Assembly (NCBI GenBank): GCA_022710255.1
Contig: JAKLHG010000289.1
Coordinates: 1 to 5,590 of the forward strand
Length of the DNA stretch: 5,590 nt
From: Candidatus Hydrogenedentota bacterium
GTDB lineage: Bacteria > Hydrogenedentota > Hydrogenedentia > Hydrogenedentales > CAITNO01
Direction: 5' to 3'
The position numbers and the translations under genes were made by a program. The stretch's first letter is position 1. Every line of letters starts with the position of its first letter. The notes below the pieces were generated by a model. The model was given only the letters and a program-made list of their open reading frames with translations. It ran no database searches and had not been told where the DNA came from. This document shows, in pieces, positions 1 to 4,234 of the stretch.

Positions 1-98
1 TCGCCATTCTGCTGGGCAATGCGATATCCCCCCTCATCAATGAATTGACGCAGCCGAAACCCTACGGGGTCAAGATGAAAGGCTTGTTCCACTCATGA
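1..98 (+). CDS. rnfD: RnfD C-terminus (partial): membrane subunit of Rnf ion-translocating complex
   Basis: Only the last 31 codons are present, read from base 3 to the TGA at 96-98; the gene continues off the left edge. The translation contains AILLGNAISPLINELTQPK followed by YGVKMKGLFHS. This matches the last transmembrane helix and short cytoplasmic tail of the RnfD/NqrB family, in which a glycine-asparagine and a proline-leucine pair followed by a basic tail are typical. RnfD is a polytopic subunit carrying covalent FMN and probably part of the ion path; the flavin-binding Thr lies upstream of the window. The stop codon overlaps the rnfG start (ATGA), indicating translational coupling. 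The identification depends as much on the following rnfG-E-A genes as on this short tail. Confidence 0.85.
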   Translation, partial: AILLGNAISPLINELTQPKPYGVKMKGLFHS

Positions 99-790
99 CA
101 ACAGAGGCACTGCAACCGGCCACCGCACAGGCGGCACAACAGGGCTCCGGCGAGAGCATGCGGATGATGCGCACCCTGGGCGGCATTGCCCTCCTGTCAG
201 GCTGCCTCCTTTCCCTGGTGTACCAGGGCACCCGCGAACGGATCGCCCTTAATTTTGAGTCGCGCGTGCGCAATGCCGTGTTCGCCCTGCTTCCGGGTTC
301 CACGCAACAAAAGACCTTTGAATTCACGGGCGTGGATGAAACCGGCAAAGAAACACCGTTTAAGGTATACGCCGGATATGACGAGGCCGGCAATTTTATA
401 GGCACCGCCATGGAAACCTCGGACGGCGACGGGTACGGCGGGGAAATCCGGTTGCTGTTCGGATACCTGCCCGACAAGGATCAGGTAGTGGGTATCACAC
501 TGCTGCTCTGCAAGGAAACGCCTGGCCTGGGCGATAAAATCAAGACGGATGATGGCTTTAAATCCAATTTTACACCGTTGGATGTCCCGCTTAACCCTGA
601 TGGCAGCGCACTGGCCGTTCCGTTATCCTTCGTCAAATCCGGCAAGGGCGGAGGTCCGGGCCAGATCGAGGGCATTTCCGGAGCCACCATCTCCTCGAAA
701 GCCGTCTTTCGCGCCTTGTGCCGCGGGACCGACATGATGTTGCCGGTTATCCGGCGGCGCCTGGCCGAACTTAAGGAAGGTATGACATGA
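95..790 (+). CDS. rnfG: RnfG: FMN-binding electron-transfer subunit of Rnf complex
   Basis: The 231-aa protein has one N-terminal membrane helix (about residues 27-43) and a large periplasmic/extracytoplasmic FMN-binding domain. Seen directly: the YGGEI segment at 114-118, the ETPGLG motif at 141-146, and SGAT at 195-198 followed by ISS. In RnfG/NqrC proteins the Thr of S(T)GAT carries FMN through a phosphoester bond, so Thr198 is the predicted attachment site. The subunit passes electrons between the other Rnf flavins and Fe-S centres while the complex couples ferredoxin/NAD+ redox chemistry to ion transport. The start at 95 overlaps the rnfD stop in ATGA; AAAGG at 78-82 is a rather distant ribosome site. 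A start at Met22 (base 158) would remove a non-conserved-looking polar leader and keep the helix, so the true N-terminus is slightly uncertain. The homologous NqrC is excluded mainly by the operon partners. Confidence 0.93.
   Translation: MTTEALQPATAQAAQQGSGESMRMMRTLGGIALLSGCLLSLVYQGTRERIALNFESRVRNAVFALLPGSTQQKTFEFTGVDETGKETPFKVYAGYDEAGNFIGTAMETSDGDGYGGEIRLLFGYLPDKDQVVGITLLLCKETPGLGDKIKTDDGFKSNFTPLDVPLNPDGSALAVPLSFVKSGKGGGPGQIEGISGATISSKAVFRALCRGTDMMLPVIRRRLAELKEGMT
773..780 (+). promoter_or_regulatory. Ribosome binding site of rnfE
   Basis: AAGGAAGG lies at the very end of the rnfG coding region, six bases before the rnfE ATG at 787. It supports that start over later in-frame Met codons, and with the ATGA overlap it points to coupled translation of rnfG and rnfE. 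Confidence 0.7.
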
Positions 791-1443
791 GCGATCAACA
801 AGATTCCTCTCCTTCAATGGATGTACTGCTTCGGGGATTCTGGAAGGAAAACCCCGTCTTCGTCATGGTATTGGGCACCTGTCCCACCCTGGCCGTGACC
901 AACAAGGTCATCAACTGCTTCGCCATGGGCATCTCCGTAATGTTCGTACTGGTCATGTCGGGCCTGCTGATATCGTTGTTGCGCAACTTCATTCCCAAGC
1001 AGGTGCGCATCGCGAGTTTCATCCTGATTATCGCCACCTTCGTGACCATGGTGGACTACGCCATTCAGTCCATCAGTCTCGACCTGTATGACAGTCTGGG
1101 CGCCTTCATCCAGCTGATTGTCGTCAACTGCATCATCCTGGGCCGTGCCGAAGCCTATGCATCGAAAAACGGGCCCGTCAAGTCCATGCTGGACGCCGTG
1201 GGCATGGGGCTGGGGTTCACCTTCGCACTGCTCTGCCTGGGCGTTATCCGCGAAGCGCTGGGCAACGGCACACTCATGATGGACACGCCCTTTGAGATTT
1301 CCTTGTTTGGCCCGAATTTCGCCCCGTGGTCCATCATGATCCTGCCGCCTGGTGGCTTCTTCGTGTTGGGCCTGGAACTTGCCCTGTTCGCCTGGCTCCG
1401 CAAACGGCGGGCAAGGCGTACCGCCGCTGCGGCGCAGGCATAG
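787..1443 (+). CDS. rnfE: RnfE: membrane subunit of Rnf complex (NqrD family)
   Basis: The 218-aa, very hydrophobic protein has about six predicted membrane helices. It shows the family signatures GFWKENPVFVMVLGTCPTL near the N-terminus, NCIILGRAEAYASKNGP in the middle, and LGNGTL with LPPGGFF toward the C-terminus. Cys32 (GTCP) and Cys115 (VNCI) match the conserved half-helix cysteines of the family. In the related Na+-NQR structure the equivalent NqrD/NqrE cysteines jointly hold an intramembrane iron-sulfur centre, so RnfE is expected to pair with RnfA. The length is close to the roughly 200-230 residues usual for the family. The ATG at 787 overlaps the rnfG stop and has a strong ribosome site at 773-780. 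The C-terminus is a basic and Ala-rich cytoplasmic tail. Rnf rather than Nqr is inferred from sequence style and from the rnfA that follows. Confidence 0.95.
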   Translation: MSDQQDSSPSMDVLLRGFWKENPVFVMVLGTCPTLAVTNKVINCFAMGISVMFVLVMSGLLISLLRNFIPKQVRIASFILIIATFVTMVDYAIQSISLDLYDSLGAFIQLIVVNCIILGRAEAYASKNGPVKSMLDAVGMGLGFTFALLCLGVIREALGNGTLMMDTPFEISLFGPNFAPWSIMILPPGGFFVLGLELALFAWLRKRRARRTAAAAQA

Positions 1444-1454
1444 AAAGGCATCCT

Positions 1455-2036
1455 ATGAATACAGAATCCCTGACTTCGATTTTCATCAACACGCTTATCG
1501 TGAACAATTTTGTGTTGAGCATGTTTCTGGGCATCTGCCCCTTCCTCGGCGTATCCGCGAAGAAGGAAACAGCCCTGCGCATGGGTATCGCCGTCACCTT
1601 CGTGCTGCTGGTGAGTTCCATATGCGCTTACGGCATCAACATCACGCTGAATTATCTCCAGGCGCCCTACCTGATTCTGATCTGTTACATCGCCGTCATT
1701 GCAGCGGCGGTCCAGCTGGTGGAGATGGTCATCAAGAAATATAGTCCCGCCCTGTTCCGCGCGTTGGGCATTTTTCTGCCGTTGATTACCACGAACTGCG
1801 CCATCCTGGGCCTGGCCTTGTTCCAAACGCAGAAGGGATACAATTTCCTGCAATGCCTGGTTTACGCGCTGGGCGCCGGCGGCGGATTCACGCTCGCCCT
1901 CATTATCATGGCGGGCATGCGCGAGAAACTGGAACTGGCCGACGTGCCCGATATCGCCCAGGGCGTATCCATTACGCTGATCCTTGCGGGTATCCTTTCG
2001 CTGGCGTTCATGGGCTTCGCCGGGCTGGGCGGCTGA
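1455..2036 (+). CDS. rnfA: RnfA: membrane subunit of Rnf complex (NqrE family)
   Basis: The protein has 193 residues, the typical RnfA length, and about six membrane helices. Diagnostic segments are LIVNNFVLSMFLGICPFLG near the N-terminus, VEMVIKKYSPALFRALGIF, LPLITTNCAILG, and RE-LELADVP before the last helix. Cys28 (GICP) and Cys115 or so (TTNCA) match the two cysteines that, with the RnfE pair, are expected to bind the intramembrane Fe-S centre. RnfA and RnfE are homologous but inserted in opposite orientation. The ATG at 1455 has AGAAAGG at 1442-1448 in front of it, overlapping the rnfE stop. The reading frame is open further upstream to 1326, but that part only shadows rnfE. No rnfB follows, so rnfB is expected at the start of this operon or elsewhere. 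Confidence 0.95.
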   Translation: MNTESLTSIFINTLIVNNFVLSMFLGICPFLGVSAKKETALRMGIAVTFVLLVSSICAYGINITLNYLQAPYLILICYIAVIAAAVQLVEMVIKKYSPALFRALGIFLPLITTNCAILGLALFQTQKGYNFLQCLVYALGAGGGFTLALIIMAGMREKLELADVPDIAQGVSITLILAGILSLAFMGFAGLGG

Positions 2037-2041
2037 CTTTT

Positions 2042-2254
2042 ATGGCGGGCATGCTGCTGAACATGGCACTAGGCACGGGTATCCTGTTTCTGGTACTGGG
2101 TGGCTGGCTGTTGGTGCAGCGCTGGGCGCGCCAGGCGGAAAGCCTCCCCCCCGACTGCGACATGCTCGACCGACCGAAACGCGGCTGCGGGCACTGTACG
2201 CTGCACGGGAAATGCGACAGGGAACCGAAGTCGGAAGACCGGAGCGAGGAATAG
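2042..2254 (+). CDS. Small single-helix membrane protein with four-Cys tail, end of rnf operon
   Basis: I do not recognise this 70-aa protein by sequence. Residues about 5-26 (LLNMALGTGILFLVLGGWLLV) form one membrane helix; the following QRWAR is basic, which by the positive-inside rule places the C-terminus in the cytoplasm. The tail holds Cys39, Cys49, Cys52 and Cys58 (CGHCTLHGKC for the last three) plus two His, an arrangement suited to binding iron, zinc or an Fe-S cluster. It ends in a charged, disordered-looking stretch. The ATG lies five bases after the rnfA stop with only a weak GGGCGG upstream, so translation is probably coupled. The layout resembles NqrM, a small one-helix Cys protein needed to mature the NqrD/NqrE metal centre, and also FeoB-associated Cys-rich proteins; neither is shown by direct similarity. 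It lacks the Fe-S motifs of RnfB and is not a truncated RnfB. Confidence 0.65.
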   Translation: MAGMLLNMALGTGILFLVLGGWLLVQRWARQAESLPPDCDMLDRPKRGCGHCTLHGKCDREPKSEDRSEE

Positions 2255-2268
2255 TATTTCCTCTTTCT
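2241..2268 (+). terminator. Weak hairpin at end of rnf operon, possible terminator
   Basis: GAGGAA at 2246-2251 pairs perfectly with TTCCTC at 2258-2263 around a six-base loop that contains the stop codon of the small gene. Beyond a C/T mismatch the stem can extend by four weak pairs (2241-2244 with 2265-2268, two of them G-U). The 3' side is pyrimidine-rich (CTCTTTCT) but lacks a clean T run, so it is a poor intrinsic terminator on paper. Its position at the boundary between two functional blocks is what makes it worth recording. Confidence 0.25.
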
Positions 2269-2299
2269 GGAGCATATGCGCGCCTGCCGCTTACGCGAT

Positions 2300-2328
2300 T
2301 TGTACCACGGGCTGCGATAGATTATCAT
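2300..2328 (+). promoter_or_regulatory. Candidate sigma-70-type promoter for the selD-selB operon
   Basis: TTGTAC at 2300-2305 and TATCAT at 2323-2328 are separated by exactly 17 bases. The -10 box matches the TATAAT consensus at five of six positions; the -35 box matches only its first three. Transcription would start near 2335, leaving a leader of about 110 bases before the ATG at 2446. The 2255-2445 gap is the only stretch in the window long enough for an independent promoter, and it separates the rnf genes from the selenium genes. I see no operator, riboswitch or tRNA-like structure in that leader. This is pattern matching only. Confidence 0.3.
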
Positions 2329-2427
2329 GGGTTGAAAGATATGGGCCCGGAATCGGTTCATCCTTGATCCCTGTGTGGATATCTTGCCTGCCCGGCCCGT
2401 AACCATCGCGCAATATCCGCACGAGAC

Positions 2428-2440
2428 AGGAGTCGGAAGG
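2428..2440 (+). promoter_or_regulatory. Ribosome binding site fixing the selD start
   Basis: AGGAG at 2428-2432 and GGAAGG at 2435-2440 lie 13 and 5 bases before the ATG at 2446. The next in-frame ATG at 2479 has no comparable site. This supports translation from 2446, so the Cys-rich N-terminal segment is part of the protein. Confidence 0.6.
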
Positions 2441-2445
2441 CATCC

Positions 2446-4158
2446 ATGGCGATAGATCTTGAGCGGCGGCGCGCCGTGATGGCGCGGTCACACAAACTGG
2501 GACATTGCGTCTGCAACCCCAGGCACGCCTGCCCCTGCCCGACATTCCTGGAAGAAAATCTGTGCCCCTGCGCAGGGGAACGTCCACCCGCCCGCACGAC
2601 AGAAGCCGCGTTGACGCGGCATGTGCGCAAGGCGGGCTGCGCTTCGAAAATCGGGCAGGCCGACCTGCTCCGGGTGCTGAGCAAGTTACCACCTGTGACC
2701 GATCCCAATGTCCTGGTGGGGGCGGCAGCGGGCGACGATGCCGGCATTTATCGGCTGGACGCATCCCTTGCGCTGGTACAAACCGTGGATGTCTTCACTC
2801 CCTGCGTGGACGACCCTTATCTTTTCGGCCAGATCGCCGCAGCCAATGCCGTCAGCGACGTCTACGCCATGGGCGGGCGGCCCGTCACGGCGCTTTCCAT
2901 CGTCGGCTTCCCGATTGAAACCCTGGACGACACGGTCCTCGAGGCGATCCTGCGGGGCGGCATGGACAAATTGAACGAGGCGGACTGCGCACTTATCGGC
3001 GGCCACAGCATCAATGACGAGGAAATCAAGTTTGGCTTTGCCGTCACGGGACTGATTGAAATCGCGCCGGATTTTGTATCGGGCGAAAGCGGGGCCGTTC
3101 TTCGCGATCGGGCGCGACCGGGCGATCTGCTGGTGCTGACCAAGCCGCTCGGCACAGGCGTCATCGCCTTCGCCGCGCAACTGGGCCTGGTGGACGAGGA
3201 AACGCTGGCCGAGGCCGGCCGCTGGATGGCGGCGTTGAACCGGGAAGCCGCCGCGTTGATGGTCCGGTACGGCGCCCATGCCTGCACGGATGTCACGGGT
3301 TTCGGCCTCGCGGGGCATCTGGTGGCCATGGCGCGAGGAAGCGGCGTCCTGGCCGAGGTGGACTTGTCTTGTACCCCCGTTTTCGCCGCAGCCGCTGAAG
3401 GCCTGGCGCACGGCGTTTACAGCGGAGGCTTAGACCGCAACCAGGCTTATGCCATGGCCCGGGTCCAACTGGAGGACGATGCCGACCCGGCCCAGTCGGC
3501 CATTCTCTATGATCCGCAGACCTCCGGGGGACTGCTGGTCGCCCTGCCGCCGGAGGCCGCCGCCCGTTTCGTGGACGACCTGCGCGGGCGCGGCAACGCA
3601 TCTGCCGCGATTATCGGGCGCATCCTCGAAAACCCGGAACCGGAAAGCGACGTGGTCGTCCGGGTGATAAACGCGCGGCTGCAGCGCCTGGTCGGTCGCC
3701 GCACCGTCATCAATCCCGGGGTCCTGCCCACGCGGGAATCCACGCCCGATAGGGGACCGGTTTCTTTCGACACGGTTTCCTGCTGCGATCACCCGCCTGA
3801 CTTGCATGAAGGGATTGACCGGGATCAGAACTACCACCAACCTGCGGCCGAAACGGCCCCAGATTTAAAGGAAACACCCATGGATACTCCGCAACAGGAC
3901 GCGCTTGCCTTGTTTGGCGATTTCATGAAAGCCGCCAACGCGCCCGGCCAGATTGACGGGCGTCATAAGAAACTCATGGCCATCGCCCTGTCCATCGCGC
4001 ATCACTGCCGTCCCTGCCTCAAAATTCATCTACAATCCGCCGCGCAACTGGGCATCCCGGCGGAGGAGATTGACGAGGCGGCGCAGCTGGCCATTGCGTT
4101 TGGCGGCTGCACCGCGATGATGTTTTACAAGGAAGTCCGGCAGGAGGCGGGCCTGTGA
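2446..4158 (+). CDS. selD: Selenophosphate synthetase SelD with N-terminal triple-CxC segment and C-terminal AhpD-like module
   Basis: The core makes selenophosphate from selenide and ATP, the selenium donor for Sec-tRNA and selenouridine. The open frame encodes 570 aa, against about 350 for ordinary SelD. Residues 1-50 carry three CxC pairs (C21/C23, C29/C31, C40/C42), probably metal-binding. Residues about 56-408 are a complete SelD: AGCASKI places Cys65 and Lys68 at the catalytic Cys17/Lys20 positions of E. coli SelD. GDDAGIY (D97/D98), AVSDVYAMGG (D138) and TDVTGFG (D282) supply the metal and ATP ligands; GGHS (185-188), SGGLDRN (326-332) and DPQTSGG (from D356) are also present. After a linker (about 409-478), residues 479-570 form an AhpD/CMD-like module with CRPC (C521, C524), His528 and C555. 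No stop separates the parts. The linker's second half and an internal ribosome site mean the last module may instead be a separate gene joined by a lost stop or a frameshift. selB follows. Confidence 0.9.
   Translation: MAIDLERRRAVMARSHKLGHCVCNPRHACPCPTFLEENLCPCAGERPPARTTEAALTRHVRKAGCASKIGQADLLRVLSKLPPVTDPNVLVGAAAGDDAGIYRLDASLALVQTVDVFTPCVDDPYLFGQIAAANAVSDVYAMGGRPVTALSIVGFPIETLDDTVLEAILRGGMDKLNEADCALIGGHSINDEEIKFGFAVTGLIEIAPDFVSGESGAVLRDRARPGDLLVLTKPLGTGVIAFAAQLGLVDEETLAEAGRWMAALNREAAALMVRYGAHACTDVTGFGLAGHLVAMARGSGVLAEVDLSCTPVFAAAAEGLAHGVYSGGLDRNQAYAMARVQLEDDADPAQSAILYDPQTSGGLLVALPPEAAARFVDDLRGRGNASAAIIGRILENPEPESDVVVRVINARLQRLVGRRTVINPGVLPTRESTPDRGPVSFDTVSCCDHPPDLHEGIDRDQNYHQPAAETAPDLKETPMDTPQQDALALFGDFMKAANAPGQIDGRHKKLMAIALSIAHHCRPCLKIHLQSAAQLGIPAEEIDEAAQLAIAFGGCTAMMFYKEVRQEAGL
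3846..3858 (+). other. GC-rich hairpin in the SelD/AhpD-like linker
   Basis: GGCCG at 3846-3850 and CGGCC at 3854-3858 form a perfect five-base-pair stem with an AAA loop. It lies 21 bases before the internal ATG at 3880, and the sequence becomes A/T-rich immediately after it (GATTTAAAGG). Such a placement is more typical of an intercistronic gap than of a protein linker, but short GC stems arise easily by chance in DNA of this composition. Confidence 0.3.
3867..3872 (+). promoter_or_regulatory. Internal ribosome binding site before the AhpD-like module
   Basis: AAAGGA is followed by a seven-base spacer and the in-frame ATG at 3880, exactly where the AhpD-like homology begins. It is as good as the sites of the clear gene starts in this window. 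It suggests that the C-terminal module is, or recently was, translated as its own 92-aa protein. Confidence 0.5.
3880..4158 (+). other. AhpD/carboxymuconolactone decarboxylase-like module, possible independent 92-aa gene
   Basis: This is the C-terminal part of the selD reading frame, listed separately because it may be its own gene. Seen: an all-helical-looking 92 aa with HHCRPCLKIH (Cys43, Cys46, His50 counted from the internal Met), followed by LGIPAEEIDEAAQLAIAFGGCTAMMFY. The CxxCxxxH motif and the downstream helix pair are the signature of the AhpD-like alkylhydroperoxidase core within the carboxymuconolactone decarboxylase family. AhpD proteins use the CxxC pair for thiol-disulfide exchange or peroxide reduction, usually as oligomers. 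Cys77 in GGC is an extra conserved-looking thiol. Selenocysteine-containing AhpD-like proteins are known in bacteria; here both active-site positions are ordinary TGC codons. Its place between selD and selB suggests a redox role in selenium metabolism, which is inference. Confidence 0.6.
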
Positions 4159-4225
4159 GCGCCACGGAGCATCCCGAATCATGAGCGTGCGTTCGCCAGG
4201 ATTATTGCGGGCCGCCGAAAATCCC

Positions 4226-4234
4226 GAGGTGATC
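4226..4234 (+). promoter_or_regulatory. Extended Shine-Dalgarno site deciding the selB start
   Basis: GAGGTGATC is complementary over nine consecutive bases to the conserved 3' tail of 16S rRNA (anti-Shine-Dalgarno ...GATCACCTC). Its GAGG core is five bases from the ATG at 4235 and eight from the adjacent ATG at 4238. It favours these starts over the upstream ATG at 4181, which has only GGAG at 4166-4169 with an 11-base gap. Confidence 0.6.

Noticed and set aside
1326..1454. Upstream in-frame extension of rnfA
   Set aside because: It overlaps the end of rnfE in another frame and lacks family similarity; the ATG at 1455 gives the standard 193-aa RnfA with a ribosome site.
1155..1853. Long open frame on the minus strand (232 codons) across rnfE and rnfA
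   Set aside because: It lies antisense to two well-conserved genes; its translation is rich in Gln, Asp and His with no recognisable domain. It is explained by codon bias of the + strand genes.
1853..2041. Upstream extension of the small Cys-rich gene into rnfA
   Set aside because: The extension is Arg/His-rich shadow sequence of rnfA; the membrane helix begins right after the ATG at 2042.
2255..2445. tRNA-Sec (selC) or a riboswitch in the gap before selD
   Set aside because: I looked for a long-variable-arm tRNA with a TTC-type T loop and for obvious multi-helix leaders, and saw none.
2686..3411. Long minus-strand open frame (241 codons) across the SelD core
   Set aside because: It is antisense to unmistakable SelD motifs, shows no domain or good ribosome site, and is typical of GC-rich mirror frames.
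3880..4158. Selenocysteine in the AhpD-like module
   Set aside because: The CxxC positions are TGC codons and there is no in-frame TGA before the terminal stop.
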